A DNA stretch of 64,000 nt from assembly GCF_935822925.1 (NCBI RefSeq), contig NZ_CAKXZS010000019.1, positions 35,822-99,821 of the forward strand, read 5' to 3'. Positions 44,325-53,721 of this stretch are shown one piece after another; the first letter of the stretch is position 1; each line of letters starts with the position of its first letter. This DNA comes from Mesorhizobium ventifaucium (lineage in GTDB: Bacteria > Pseudomonadota > Alphaproteobacteria > Rhizobiales > Rhizobiaceae). The notes beneath the pieces were generated by a model. It was not told where the DNA came from, ran no database searches, and saw only the letters and a program-made list of their open reading frames with translations. A program made the position numbers and the translations under genes.

Positions 44325-44792
44325 TCAGCGACCGACACGTTCCTCGAAGGTTTGGATCCAGGCGTGCGCCTCGACGGCCGTCCGGGATTGCCGGAGCAAC
44401 TCTGGAAGCTCAGCGCTCCGCAGTTGGCGCAAGACACCGAGCAAGGCGGGCACAAATCCTTTCGTATCCGCTGTCGGCCACACCAGGGCAAGCAGCAGAT
44501 CGACGGAATCGTCGTCCGGCGCGCCGAATGGAACTGGCCGCTTCAGCGTCGCCAACACAGCCGCCGGAGCGGCAATCCCGTCCAGCCGGGCATGCGGTAT
44601 CGCGATGCCATTGCCAACAGCGGTCGGCCCGAGCCGTTCGCGACGAAGGAAAGAGGCCAACACCGCGCCGTGGCTCCTGCCGACCTTCTGCGATAGTCGG
44701 GCTGCCATGCCGCTCAGGGCCGCGCGTTTCCGGTCAGCCTGCATACCCAGCAGGACATCATCCTGCCCTCCGACGAGTTCGCTCAACCTCAT
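44325..44792 (-). CDS. PTS EIIA-like (PtsN family) protein
   Basis: The 155-residue protein follows the EIIA fructose/nitrogen pattern: MRLSELVGGQDDVLLGMQAD, then KVGRSHGAVLASFLRRERLG, and the phosphohistidine motif GNGIAIPHARLDGI. The C-terminal LPELLRQSRTAVEAHAWI is also typical. The start at 44792 matches the family; the frame stays open to 45047 without similarity. It is probably regulatory rather than a transporter part, as no EIIBC gene is nearby. Confidence 0.82.
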   Translation of the reverse strand: MRLSELVGGQDDVLLGMQADRKRAALSGMAARLSQKVGRSHGAVLASFLRRERLGPTAVGNGIAIPHARLDGIAAPAAVLATLKRPVPFGAPDDDSVDLLLALVWPTADTKGFVPALLGVLRQLRSAELPELLRQSRTAVEAHAWIQTFEERVGR

Positions 44793-44947
44793 AGCTGGCT
44801 TCGCATGGCCATCGCCGGAACAAGCTTTACGACTCGGCCGCGGCCTCGGGATCGAAAAGGCGGACCACGGCCATTCCGGACGCGGAACCACGATCGGGAT
44901 CACGTCCGGGCGGAAAGCCACACTGGGGCGCCCGGCGCCAATCCGGC

Positions 44948-45124
44948 TCACAGCCGCACCTGTCGCCATGCCGGGCGGCCGGACGGATGGCGGTGCGGCT
45001 CCGGCTGATCCATGAACGCCGCAGGCGCGACCACCGAAGCGATGCACCAGGCACAGCGGGAGGCGGCTCTCGGCAAAGCACGGCCACAGGAAAGGCAGAT
45101 ACGCCTTGAACAGAAAATTCTCAT
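44948..45124 (-). CDS. Candidate small zinc-ribbon protein
   Basis: A 58-codon frame starts at an ATG with GAGGGAG 8 bases upstream. It encodes a CxxC-x10-CxxC array (residues 10-27, CLSCG...RCAWC) preceded by an additional Cys5. The array fits a zinc ribbon. The rest is basic and of no known family. It lies upstream of the PtsN-like gene on the same strand. Reality is uncertain; the motif and ribosome site are the only support. Confidence 0.35.
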   Translation of the reverse strand: MRIFCSRRICLSCGRALPRAASRCAWCIASVVAPAAFMDQPEPHRHPSGRPAWRQVRL

Positions 45125-45351
45125 GTCACGCTCCCTCGGTACGGCGCGCTGGCGCCGCAGGAATGAACCGCTTTGGAATGCCCCGGAGCAGGATTATGTG
45201 CGGGATTCAGGGTGAGAGAGCCTGCTCCGGGCAAGGGTACGACCTTCCCCGGCAAGCCTCGAAATCCTGACGAACGTCTCCATGCACATGTGGGTTTACC
45301 TTGTCTAACAGGCCCTACTTTTCAACCGCGGCGGCCGCGTCGGCCCGGCGA

Positions 45352-45429
45352 TCAGAGCATCGCGAAAGAGACGACCATCAGCACGAATATACCGATGGCA
45401 ATGATCGTCCTGGTGGTCGTGTCCATCAT
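45352..45429 (-). CDS. 25-residue membrane microprotein coupled to DUF1127
   Basis: Two consecutive ATG codons overlap the DUF1127 stop (CAATGATGG). The peptide is 25 residues with a short polar start (MMDTTTR) and a single hydrophobic helix to its end (TIIAIGIFVLMVVSFAML). CGGAGC lies about five bases before the first ATG. It looks like a single-span membrane peptide translated by reinitiation. It is too short for normal gene callers. Confidence 0.5.
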   Translation of the reverse strand: MMDTTTRTIIAIGIFVLMVVSFAML

Positions 45430-45740
45430 TGGCTCCGGTTCATCCGGCCGACTGGCGGCTTCAGGCCGCCTGCCGCATCTTCCGGCGTCGACGCGGACGC
45501 ACGATCCCTCAACGGAACCTCTTCCGGCCGAAAAAGGCCTGCCACCACCCTCGGGATATCATTCCGCGAGATGCCGATGTCCTCCAACTGCCTGTCGTCC
45601 AGGCGGCTGAGTTCGTTGATGGCGCGGTTGCTCTGCCAGCGGCGGACTGCTCTCAGGAAGAGTTGCGCGACAGTCACTCTTGGCGTGCGCGACGCGGGGG
45701 TATGATGTTCGGTGCTGGATGAATGTTCGATTATGGACAC
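45426..45740 (-). CDS. DUF1127 domain protein
   Basis: The 104-residue protein carries the DUF1127 motif at about 36-65 (RAINELSRLDDRQLEDIGISRNDI), the arginine-rich YjiS-like domain of small alphaproteobacterial regulators. It starts at GTG with an AAGGAGGG site, stronger than its neighbours. The N-terminus and the C-terminal 35 residues are variable. DUF1127 proteins are linked to small-RNA and phosphate or stress responses in related bacteria; this member is longer than the 50-residue type. Confidence 0.87.
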   Translation of the reverse strand: MSIIEHSSSTEHHTPASRTPRVTVAQLFLRAVRRWQSNRAINELSRLDDRQLEDIGISRNDIPRVVAGLFRPEEVPLRDRASASTPEDAAGGLKPPVGRMNRSQ

Positions 45741-46315
45741 TTTGTCCCTCCTTCATGATTGGATGACCGCAACGCGGCATCCGTGCACGGCTGATGGACG
45801 GACATGCATGGCTAGCCGCTTCTCGGCGCCGCGGACGCGGCTCGGAACGGCAGGCATGTCAGTCGTTATGAATGAAGCTGATCTCCCCGAGACGACGAAC
45901 GGAATCGTTCGAGCCGCTCGGGGCTATGAAAGCGTCAGGAGGGACGCCGAGACGACCAAGTATTTCTTATGGCGACCTGAAGTGATCATGCTCCGGATAT
46001 GGGTATTCCTGGGAGCAGTTCAATCGATGGGGGAAGCCCTGCGGCCTTTGGACGCTAAAATGCCGAACGTCCGAGTCGGCAACCGGAAGCGGGCATTGGA
46101 GCGCCGGTGAAAATGAGCTCACGGCCTGCCGGCGGGGATGCAAAGGCCGGTAGCCTAAGCCCGGGACCAGCTCTGTCTGCCGGGGAAAGTGCATGCAGAT
46201 CGCGGCCAGCACATGTGAGAGGAAAAACGGGTCGGCCGGAGAGGCAACAGGGAAACCCGCGGCCCTAAGCAGGACAACCAACGAAGTTCCGGCGTAGCGC
46301 AACCCGGACTCAGCT
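45741..46315. other. Gene-poor region between DUF1127 and the Mrp operon
   Basis: The only sizeable frame (45712-46110, + strand, 132 codons) starts inside DUF1127 and lacks similarity or a convincing ribosome site, so it is not called. The left end must contain the DUF1127 promoter. From 46111 to 46315 nothing was recognised, including no terminator for mrpG. Confidence 0.45.
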
Positions 46316-46771
46316 TCAGATCGGCGTCATAGGACGTACCTCCGGCGTTTGCGGATCGCGCGATGGCGATTCACCGGGGCCGTCGCTGCTTCTGTCGCGC
46401 GAGAGGCTGCCGCCGGGCGACCTTAGGAGCGAACGCGGAGGTACGTTGGCGTCTCCCTCTGTTCGGTCGCGGTAGAGAGCCGCGCGGGCGAGCAGCATGA
46501 GGGTGACCGGAGTGGTCGCGGTGATGAACACCCCGATTAGCAGCTCGTGTACGACCGGGCGCAGACCCAGCGCCGAGAAGCAGACGATAGACGCAAGCAC
46601 GATGGCGCCCGTTCCCCAACTCGTCCCGAGCGTGGGCGCGTGCACCCGCTCGAAGAAGCTGCCGAACTGCAGCGTACCGATCGCTCCGAGGAGGGTCAGC
46701 CCGGCGCCGAGAACTACGAGCAGGGCTGTCAACACAGCCGCCCAGGCAGGCAGGTCCATGGCATGGGTCAT
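46316..46771 (-). CDS. mrpG: Monovalent cation/proton antiporter subunit G
   Basis: The 151-residue membrane protein has three spans, starting with WAAVLTALLVVLGAGLTLLG. The family core is RVHAPTLGTSWGTGAIVLAS, followed by HELLIGVFITATTPVTLMLLARAA. The last 45 residues are a polar low-complexity tail longer than usual. ATG 46771 overlaps the end of mrpF by four bases. It is the last gene of the antiporter operon. Confidence 0.93.
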   Translation of the reverse strand: MTHAMDLPAWAAVLTALLVVLGAGLTLLGAIGTLQFGSFFERVHAPTLGTSWGTGAIVLASIVCFSALGLRPVVHELLIGVFITATTPVTLMLLARAALYRDRTEGDANVPPRSLLRSPGGSLSRDRSSDGPGESPSRDPQTPEVRPMTPI

Positions 46772-47049
46772 TCGATCACCTCGCCGCGCATGAGAAACTT
46801 GGCGAGTGCGACGCTGGAAACGAAGCCGAGCACTGCGAGGATCAGAGCGGCCTCGAAGTAGACCTGGCTTCCCGTGCGAATGCCCACCGTAAGCGCCAGG
46901 AGCATGGCGCTCACATACATGGCGTCCAGGCAGAGCACCCGGTCCTGCGCGCGCGGTCCGCGAACCACCCTGTACGCGTAGCAGCCCATCGCGGCGACGA
47001 GCATGATTTGAGCGGCCGTGACGGACCACGGGAGAATGTTGGCGGTCAT
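46768..47049 (-). CDS. mrpF: Monovalent cation/proton antiporter subunit F
   Basis: The 93-residue protein has three membrane spans and the MrpF signature YRVVRGPRAQDRVLCLDAMYV near residue 27. ATG 47049 overlaps the stop of mrpE by four bases. It is required for assembly of the Mrp/Pha antiporter complex. Confidence 0.93.
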   Translation of the reverse strand: MTANILPWSVTAAQIMLVAAMGCYAYRVVRGPRAQDRVLCLDAMYVSAMLLALTVGIRTGSQVYFEAALILAVLGFVSSVALAKFLMRGEVIE

Positions 47050-47531
47050 TCGAAGATCTCCATTAGCGATGCTTCGTAGCGGTTCTTGATCAAAGCGATC
47101 CATTCGTCTTTGTCGACCAGGTCGAGGACATGGATAAGAAGCACGCCGGTATCGTGGGCGTACTCGATCCATGCCGTCCCCGGTGTGCTGGTGACGATGC
47201 AGGCGAGCACGGCTAATCCCGTCTTGTCGCGGAGATCGAGCGGTATGGCTACGAAGCCGGCGACTCGATCACGGCGGCGGCCCCCGAGTATGATGCTGGC
47301 GACCGCCATGTTCGACCGCAGGATGTCCAGCGCCACGATGCCCGCAAGTCGCGGGATGAACTGCCAGCGTCTCAGTCTCGGTTTCGATGGCTGCAGCGCC
47401 GCCATCGCGCGCGAGGCCGCAACCGCGATGACGGCGCCCAGGAGGAATTGCCCGGGCGAAAAGGACGTCAGCAGCAGCCACGTCAGCAGCAGGGCTGCGG
47501 TCAGGAGTGGGTAGGGCAACACGCGGTTCAT
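47046..47531 (-). CDS. mrpE: Monovalent cation/proton antiporter subunit E
   Basis: The 161-residue protein starts with two membrane spans (LLTAALLLTWLLLTSFSPGQ) and has the family region LVCIVTSTPGTAW-like (LACIVTSTPGTAWIEYAHDT), then LLIHVLDLVDKDEWIALIKN. ATG 47531 overlaps mrpD by four bases. It belongs to the seven-subunit antiporter. Confidence 0.93.
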   Translation of the reverse strand: MNRVLPYPLLTAALLLTWLLLTSFSPGQFLLGAVIAVAASRAMAALQPSKPRLRRWQFIPRLAGIVALDILRSNMAVASIILGGRRRDRVAGFVAIPLDLRDKTGLAVLACIVTSTPGTAWIEYAHDTGVLLIHVLDLVDKDEWIALIKNRYEASLMEIFE

Positions 47532-49162
47532 CTGACGTTGCTTCCAGTCATGCCCGTGCCCAGCACTCCTTGAATATAGCTCGCCGGATCGTGCAGGGAG
47601 CGGGCAGCTGCGTCCGTATAGCTGATCATAGCACCTCCCCCTACTGTCATCGCCAGGCAAAGAGCGAGGAGCGCGAGGATTGGCGCCACCTCAACCACCA
47701 GGACACGCGGGACGATAGACTCGAGCGGCGCCCAGAAGGTTCGTATGCCGGTCCGCATCATGGCGACCAGCGCCGCCAGACCGGACAGGATGACCAGCGC
47801 AACCAGCAGCCATGTGCGCACCGGGATTTCGCTCGGAGCACCCAGCCCATCCAGATTCAGCATGCCCGTTAGCATCGCGAACTTGGCGATGAAACCCGAC
47901 AACGGCGGAAGCCCCGCGAGGAGGAGGGCGATGCATCCGAAGCAGATGCCGAGGACGGCCAGCGCACCCGGCATGGCGGCCCCAACCTCCTCGTCCTCAT
48001 GCTCTTTGGCCCCATCCCCTTCCTCGCCATAGGCTTCAAGGGTAACGGCGAGCAGGTCGGCTCCGGGCTCTCGTGCGCGCTCCACGAGTTCAATCAACAT
48101 GAAAAACGCCGCGGTGCTGATAGTCGAGCTGACGAGGTAAAACAGGGCTCCCGAGACCACCGTAGCGTCCCCCATGCCGACGGCCGCCAGCAGGGTCCCC
48201 GAGGAGATAAGAACGCTGTAACCGGCAAGCCTGCCCATCGCCTGAGAGGCGAGCACGCCAGACGTCGCAAAGACGAGAGTCGCTATGCCACCCCACAGCA
48301 GGGCGGTGCCCCCGAAACCAGTCAGTTCGCCAGCAGGGCTCCCGAAGAGCAGCAGCGAGAGACGAAGCAGCGCGTAGACACCGACCTTGGTGAGCACCAC
48401 GAAGATGGCGGCGATCGGCGCCGCCGCGGCCATGTATGCAGAAGGCAGCCAAAATCCGAGCGGCCACATCGCGGCCTTGACAAGGAAGGCGATGCCCAGG
48501 ACCGCCGCGCCAGCCTGAAGCAGCATTCGATCCTCGGCAGGGATGGCCGGCAAGCGTGCTGCCAGGTCAGCCATATTCAGCGTTCCGGTGACCCCATAAA
48601 TCAGGCTGACGCCGATGAGGAAGAGAAGCGACGCCGCCAGGTTGATCGAAATATAGTGCAACCCGGACCGGACCCGAAACACGCCAGAGCCGTGAAGAAG
48701 CAAACCGTATGACGCCGCTAGCGTGACTTCGAAGAAGACAAAGAGGTTGAAGAGGTCTCCTGTCAGGAAAGCTCCTCCGAGCCCCATCAGCAGCAGTTGG
48801 AATAGAGTGTGGAAGTGCGGTCCCGCCCTGTGCCAACGCGCCAGCGAGAAGACCAAAGATGCCAGGGCGATGACGGCCGCCAATGCGAGCATCAACGCAG
48901 ACAACCGGTCCAGCACGAGGACGATGGCAAAGGGTGCTGGCCAGTTTGCGACGGCATAGGAAGACGACAAGGCGCCGCTCCCGCCCGGAGCGCCATCTGC
49001 CATGCCCATCAGCTTCATGGCCACCCCGAGGAGCAACAGCATGGATGCGAGGCTGACCGTTGCCTTCAGCGTGTGCCGCGTCTCATCGACCAGGAGCAGC
49101 GCCGCGCCCGTGACTAGCGGCAGCAGGATCGGCACGACGAGCAGGTGCTGAGTCCAATCCAT
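47528..49162 (-). CDS. mrpD: Monovalent cation/proton antiporter subunit D
   Basis: The 544-residue protein is homologous to the proton-pumping NuoN/NuoM subunits of complex I, with about 14 membrane spans. The conserved FFEVTLAASYGLLLHGSG and LVKAAMWPLGFWLPSAYMAA segments contain the key Glu and Lys residues. A charged loop near 385 (EGDGAKEHEDEEVG) is longer than in Bacillus MrpD. It overlaps mrpC by one base. Confidence 0.95.
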   Translation of the reverse strand: MDWTQHLLVVPILLPLVTGAALLLVDETRHTLKATVSLASMLLLLGVAMKLMGMADGAPGGSGALSSSYAVANWPAPFAIVLVLDRLSALMLALAAVIALASLVFSLARWHRAGPHFHTLFQLLLMGLGGAFLTGDLFNLFVFFEVTLAASYGLLLHGSGVFRVRSGLHYISINLAASLLFLIGVSLIYGVTGTLNMADLAARLPAIPAEDRMLLQAGAAVLGIAFLVKAAMWPLGFWLPSAYMAAAAPIAAIFVVLTKVGVYALLRLSLLLFGSPAGELTGFGGTALLWGGIATLVFATSGVLASQAMGRLAGYSVLISSGTLLAAVGMGDATVVSGALFYLVSSTISTAAFFMLIELVERAREPGADLLAVTLEAYGEEGDGAKEHEDEEVGAAMPGALAVLGICFGCIALLLAGLPPLSGFIAKFAMLTGMLNLDGLGAPSEIPVRTWLLVALVILSGLAALVAMMRTGIRTFWAPLESIVPRVLVVEVAPILALLALCLAMTVGGGAMISYTDAAARSLHDPASYIQGVLGTGMTGSNVR

Positions 49163-49503
49163 CAGCGCGACTCCCGCCCGTCGACGTGATCACTGCCGGT
49201 CAGACCGCGGGAGACAAGCAGGACCACAAGAAGGAGCGCGGTCGTGGCAAAGCCGATCACAATGGCGGTGAGAACCAGCGCCTGAGGAACCGGATCTGCG
49301 TAGTTGGACGGATTCCCTGTCCCGTCTGCTCCTAGCAAGGGTGCAGCCCCCACGCGCAGTCGGCCCATGCTGAAGATGAACAGGTTTACCGCATAGGAAA
49401 GCAGGGAGAGGCCTATGACGAGCTGGTAGGTGCGCGGGCGCAAGACCAGCCAGACCCCCGAGCCGGTGAGAACGCCAATGGCAATGGCGAGCGTCAGCTC
49501 CAT
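49162..49503 (-). CDS. mrpC: Monovalent cation/proton antiporter subunit C
   Basis: The 113-residue protein resembles NuoK: three spans with GVLTGSGVWLVLRPRTYQLV, then VNLFIFSMGRLRVG and the conserved ADPVPQALVLTAIVIGFATT. It overlaps the end of mrpAB by ten bases. Confidence 0.95.
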   Translation of the reverse strand: MELTLAIAIGVLTGSGVWLVLRPRTYQLVIGLSLLSYAVNLFIFSMGRLRVGAAPLLGADGTGNPSNYADPVPQALVLTAIVIGFATTALLLVVLLVSRGLTGSDHVDGRESR

Positions 49504-52418
49504 TGTTGGCGCTCCTCCTGCTCACGCTCCTCTTCCAACCGGGCCGCGCGCAGGCGGCGGGTCGACTGGTGGGCGATAGCGATCAGCATCAGCACTGTGG
49601 CTCCGACCACGAGGCCGAACACGCCGAGGTCGAAAAGGGTCGCGCTTGCAAAAGGGACCTTCCCGATAAGCGGCAGCTCCACGTACCGGAAATACGAGGT
49701 GAGATACGCATCGCCGAATAGGGTTGAGGCGATCCCGGTCAAGGCCGCCATGAGAAGGCCGACGCCTATCCAGACGACGGGGAGGATCCGCAGCCTTTCC
49801 TCCACCCAGGCCGTTCCCGCCGCCATGTACTGCAGGATGAAGCCGGCCGCCATCGCCACGCCTGCCACGAAGCCTCCGCCGGGAGCGTCATGGCCGCGCA
49901 AGAGAAGATAGGCGGCCAGCACGATGATGACCGGGAACATCCATTGCATGATTACGGACGGCACATAGAGGTATTCGGCCGCGGTCGCGCCGGCCTCCCT
50001 GTTTGCTTCCGCCTCGTCATAGGATCGCTGGATGCGCTGCTGCTCGGGTCGTTCGATGCTGTCCGGCGCGGGGCGAAAGCGTCTCAGCAGCGCGAAGACA
50101 GTCAACGCGACAACCCCGAGGACCGTGATCTCTCCCAGTGTGTCGAAACCGCGAAAGTCGACGAGAATCACGTTGACGACGTTGCGACCGCCGCCTTCGC
50201 TGTAGGCCCTCTCAACGAAGAAGCCCGCGATCGAGTCGGGCCGCGTGCGCGTCATGATTGCGTAGGAGATCGCCGTCATCCCCGCGCCGGCAAGTACGGC
50301 AAGCGCAAGGTCACGAAGACGGCGCATTCGATCAAAGATGCCGCTTGGATCGAGCAGTGCTTTCGAGCGTTTCGGCAGCCACCGCAGGCCGAGCAGTATC
50401 AGGACAGTCGTGACGATCTCGACAACGAGCTGCGTCACGGCAAGGTCCGGCGCTGAAAGCCAGACGAAGGTCACGCAGGTCACCAGACCCGTGCTCCCTA
50501 GTAGTGCAAGTGCCGCGAGACGGTGGAACTTTGCCTGCTGCGCGGCACCGACCGCGCACACCATGCCGACGGCCCAAAGCCCCGCGAACGCGACATCTAG
50601 CGTTGCGTTGCCGCTTGTTCCAAAGCTCAGGCCTGACGCCAGGAGCGGGATGGCGCCGGCCGCAATTGCGGCTGTCACGAGCAGGCGCATCTGCGGCTGC
50701 AGTCGTCTTGTGCCGAAGACATCCTCGACAAGGCGCGCCCACCGCCACGAGATCGCGACGGTTACCCGTTCGAAGATGCGCTGGCCCTCGAACCGGCCGA
50801 ACAGTGGGGGTTTTTCGGCTCGCTCAAGGTAATCCCCGGCCGCCAAATAGAGCAGCGCTCCCGCAGTCAGCGCAACCGCACTCATTGCCAGCGGCAGTGT
50901 GAACCCATGCCAGACCACGAGACTATATTCGGGCGTCGCGTCGCCCAGCACAGAGGACACGGCCGTGTGGAGGAAAGGCCCAATAGTCAAACCTGGAATG
51001 ATGCCAACGAGGAGACACGCCAACACCAGGAACAGGACCGGAAACCGCATCCAGAACGGCGGCTCGTGCGGCGCGCGCGGAAAGCTCTCCGGAGGAGGCG
51101 CGCCGAGGAAGATCGAATGGATCAGGCGGATGGAATACGTGACCGCAAGCGCGCTTCCGAGCACGGCCGCATACGGCGCGATAGTGTCTACCCAGGAGTC
51201 GGCATGAGTCTCGACCGCTTCCGCGAAGAACATCTCTTTGGACAGGAAGCCGTTCAGCAGTGGGACGCCCGCCATGGCGGCACTTGCCACCATGGCCAGC
51301 GTGCCCGTGACCGGCATGTAGCGGAACAGGCCGGAGAGTCGCCGGAGATCCCGCGTCCCAGCCTCGTGGTCGATAATCCCGGCCGCCATGAACAATGACG
51401 CCTTGAAGGTGGCATGGTTGAGCATATGGAAAATCGCAGCGACCAGGCCGAGCGGACTGCCAAGGCTCAAGAGTAGTGCGATCAACCCCAAGTGGCTGAT
51501 CGTGGAATAGGCCAGCAGTCCCTTGAGGTCCTGCTGGAACATGGCGAGATAAGCCCCGAGCACGAGCGAGATCATGCCCGCAAGGCCCACAATCACAAAC
51601 CATTCCGGCGTGCCCGAGAGCACCGGCCATAGTCGTGCCATGAGGAACACTCCCGCCTTGACCATGGTCGCCGAATGGAGGAACGCCGATATGGGCGTCG
51701 GCGCGGCCATGGCGTTGGGCAGCCAGAAGTGGAAAGGGAATTGCGCGCTCTTGGTGAACGTACCGAGCAGGATCAGCAGGAGGGCCGGAACATACAGGTC
51801 ATGGCGGCGTACCCGGTCGCCGGCAGCCAGAACGGCGTCGAGGTCGTAGCTGCCGACGATGTGGCCAACGACGAGAACGCCCGCCAGCAGCGCCAGGCCG
51901 CCGATGGCGGTTATCGTCAGCGCCATGCGGGCGCCGTCACGGGCCGCCTGACTATGATGCCAATAGCCAATGAGCAGGAACGAGAAGATGCTGGTGAGTT
52001 CCCAGAAAACGACCAGCAAAATCAGGTTGCCGGAAAGTACGACACCGAGCATCGAGCCCGTGAAGGCCAAGAAGAAAAAATAGAATCTGCGGACCGGATC
52101 CTCTGGCGAGATGTAATATCGCGCGTAGAGCACGACGAGGAAGCCTATGCCGCTGATCAGAGATGCGAAGATCCACGCGAAACCATCCATCCTCAGCGTG
52201 AACTCGAGACCAAGCGAGGGAACCCATTCGAGGCGATGCCTTACGATCCCTCCGCCGTGGACCGATGGATAGAGCGAAAGGGTCAAAGCGAGGCAAGCCG
52301 CCGTCGTCGCTCCTGCGAGCCAGGTCGCAGGCGTGCGCGAATCCGACGGAAGAAGAATTGACGCCAAGCCTGCCACGAATGGCAGGGCTATGATCACAAG
52401 TAGCGTGTAAAGCTCCAT
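49494..52418 (-). CDS. mrpA: Monovalent cation/proton antiporter fused subunits A and B
   Basis: The 974-residue protein joins NuoL-like MrpA (first ~800 residues, with VVFWELTSIFSFLLIGYWHH, SAQFPFHFWLPNAMAAPTPI, SATMVKAGVFLMARL) to MrpB (last ~140, MQWMFPVIIVLAAYLLLRGH, DAPGGGFVAGVAMAAGFI). This fused form defines the rhizobial Pha/group-2 Mrp antiporters, needed for pH and K+/Na+ adaptation in Sinorhizobium. ATG 52418 has AAGGAG upstream. It is preceded by three GreA/Rnk-like genes on the same strand. Confidence 0.96.
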   Translation of the reverse strand: MELYTLLVIIALPFVAGLASILLPSDSRTPATWLAGATTAACLALTLSLYPSVHGGGIVRHRLEWVPSLGLEFTLRMDGFAWIFASLISGIGFLVVLYARYYISPEDPVRRFYFFFLAFTGSMLGVVLSGNLILLVVFWELTSIFSFLLIGYWHHSQAARDGARMALTITAIGGLALLAGVLVVGHIVGSYDLDAVLAAGDRVRRHDLYVPALLLILLGTFTKSAQFPFHFWLPNAMAAPTPISAFLHSATMVKAGVFLMARLWPVLSGTPEWFVIVGLAGMISLVLGAYLAMFQQDLKGLLAYSTISHLGLIALLLSLGSPLGLVAAIFHMLNHATFKASLFMAAGIIDHEAGTRDLRRLSGLFRYMPVTGTLAMVASAAMAGVPLLNGFLSKEMFFAEAVETHADSWVDTIAPYAAVLGSALAVTYSIRLIHSIFLGAPPPESFPRAPHEPPFWMRFPVLFLVLACLLVGIIPGLTIGPFLHTAVSSVLGDATPEYSLVVWHGFTLPLAMSAVALTAGALLYLAAGDYLERAEKPPLFGRFEGQRIFERVTVAISWRWARLVEDVFGTRRLQPQMRLLVTAAIAAGAIPLLASGLSFGTSGNATLDVAFAGLWAVGMVCAVGAAQQAKFHRLAALALLGSTGLVTCVTFVWLSAPDLAVTQLVVEIVTTVLILLGLRWLPKRSKALLDPSGIFDRMRRLRDLALAVLAGAGMTAISYAIMTRTRPDSIAGFFVERAYSEGGGRNVVNVILVDFRGFDTLGEITVLGVVALTVFALLRRFRPAPDSIERPEQQRIQRSYDEAEANREAGATAAEYLYVPSVIMQWMFPVIIVLAAYLLLRGHDAPGGGFVAGVAMAAGFILQYMAAGTAWVEERLRILPVVWIGVGLLMAALTGIASTLFGDAYLTSYFRYVELPLIGKVPFASATLFDLGVFGLVVGATVLMLIAIAHQSTRRLRAARLEEEREQEERQQWS

Positions 52419-52459
52419 CACTCTCCTTGTGACTGGGCGGCACTACAGGGTTCTTTAAG

Positions 52460-52927
52460 CTATCGACTCCAATCCGCCAACGATCGAGACGATACTCGCG
52501 CAAAGGTTGGCTGGCGCGCGAGGCCGCTCGTTGCCGCACGGCCGACCGCGACCACCTCCACCCAAGGCGGCTCTCGAAGGGCGCTGCCGATCATGGGCAT
52601 GGGGCGGCCTGTAGACAGCCCCAGCAGCGTGATTCCGACCGGCGTGGTCACGGATATCTCCGCAGGCGGCCACATCCTGTCTTCGGGATGAATCAGGTAC
52701 TGCTGTTCAGCACGCTCAGCGCCATCGATCCTGTAGGTAACGAGGCGGTCGGGGGCCGCCGTCCCTTCCGGGATGTCATCCGGCTCGCGCAATTCCGCGC
52801 GGCCAAGCTCTTGCAGCAGGGCAGCAGCCAGCGGATGCGACTGTTCGACAAGTGAACGCGCGATCCTCTGCAGGCGCTTGTGGTCGCCTTTAGACAATGT
52901 GACGGGGGGCAGATTCGGCTTGTTCAT
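52460..52927 (-). CDS. GreA/Rnk-family protein, divergent (first upstream of mrpAB)
   Basis: The 155-residue protein aligns with the Rnk/GreA C-terminal fold: a helical N-terminus (DHKRLQRIARSLVEQSHPLA), then YRIDGAERAEQQYLIHPEDR and SVTTPVGITLLGLSTGRPMP. That last segment matches the Rnk P-I-G-A-A-L-x-G-L-x-x-G strand. The RNA polymerase-binding coiled coil is short. It lies 41 bases before mrpAB and likely shares its transcript. Confidence 0.85.
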   Translation of the reverse strand: MNKPNLPPVTLSKGDHKRLQRIARSLVEQSHPLAAALLQELGRAELREPDDIPEGTAAPDRLVTYRIDGAERAEQQYLIHPEDRMWPPAEISVTTPVGITLLGLSTGRPMPMIGSALREPPWVEVVAVGRAATSGLARQPTFARVSSRSLADWSR

Positions 52928-53035
52928 CACTTCGCCTCCGGCTGGGATAGAGAAACCCGTTTGCTCCAGATGCCCTCTCTTGCTCGAAACGGCAGCCGAG
53001 GGACGGCCCATGTGGGCCCGCCCCTCGGGCCGACG

Positions 53036-53575
53036 TCACGCTGCGGAGGGCCCTGGATCGTCGAAACCGTCCGGTCCGATACGCTCCAGCCGGGGCTGGT
53101 CGTGGATGGCGCCACGGATCAGCTTCAGCGACGGCTCGCGCTGTGCTGGAGCGGAGAAGTTGGCCAAAGCTTCTCTTTCGCGTCGCGCTGCTTCCGGCTG
53201 GTACTGCACCTTTTGGAGCAAGACTCGCTCCTCTCGCCCTTCGTGGTCTGGCAGAAGGAAGTCCTGACCCGCGGTGAGTCCAAGCAGGGCCAGCGCTCTC
53301 GGCGTGGTGATCGGCAGGAACAGGCCGGCTGCCCCGTTCATGCGGTCGTGCGAGAGAATGCGCGTATCGGGGTCGCGTCCATCAACCCTGAACGTAACGC
53401 GGCTGCTGAGCGTCGCTACGTCAACGGGAACGTCATCGCGGAGGACCACCAGGGCACTCTCGATTTTCCTCTTCAGGATCGGTGCCAGCGGGTCATCCCT
53501 GCCCAGGCAGCGTTCGCGCATGACCTCGAGGATGGTGAGATCTTTCGTGGTGAGAATACAGGTTTCGGTCGACAT
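53036..53575 (-). CDS. GreA/Rnk-family protein, divergent (middle of three)
   Basis: The 179-residue protein has ILTTKDLTILEVMRERCLGR at the start, then LSSRVTFRVDGRDPDTRIL and ITTPRALALLGLTAGQDFLL, the GreA/Rnk C-terminal pattern. It has an extra 45-residue C-terminal region that is not part of the family. Family members bind RNA polymerase in the secondary channel; whether this one does is unknown. Confidence 0.83.
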   Translation of the reverse strand: MSTETCILTTKDLTILEVMRERCLGRDDPLAPILKRKIESALVVLRDDVPVDVATLSSRVTFRVDGRDPDTRILSHDRMNGAAGLFLPITTPRALALLGLTAGQDFLLPDHEGREERVLLQKVQYQPEAARREREALANFSAPAQREPSLKLIRGAIHDQPRLERIGPDGFDDPGPSAA

Positions 53576-53721
53576 CGCAGTTCTCCATCGCTCCTTGCTG
53601 GGAGCGGTTGCATTGAAACGGAACGGAGAATCCCCTGGCCGCCCTTGGCGGCGCAGGGGTTACGATCCTGCGATGAGGCAGCCTCCGAAGAGCGAGAGGC
53701 GGCAGGGCGGCCGGACCTTCG

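Noticed and set aside
44793..45047. N-terminal extension of the PtsN-like protein
   Set aside because: The frame is open for 85 more codons, but family similarity begins at 44792 and the extension overlaps the candidate zinc-ribbon gene.
45712..46110. 132-codon + strand frame between DUF1127 and mrpG
   Set aside because: It begins inside DUF1127, lacks a convincing ribosome site and shows no conserved pattern.
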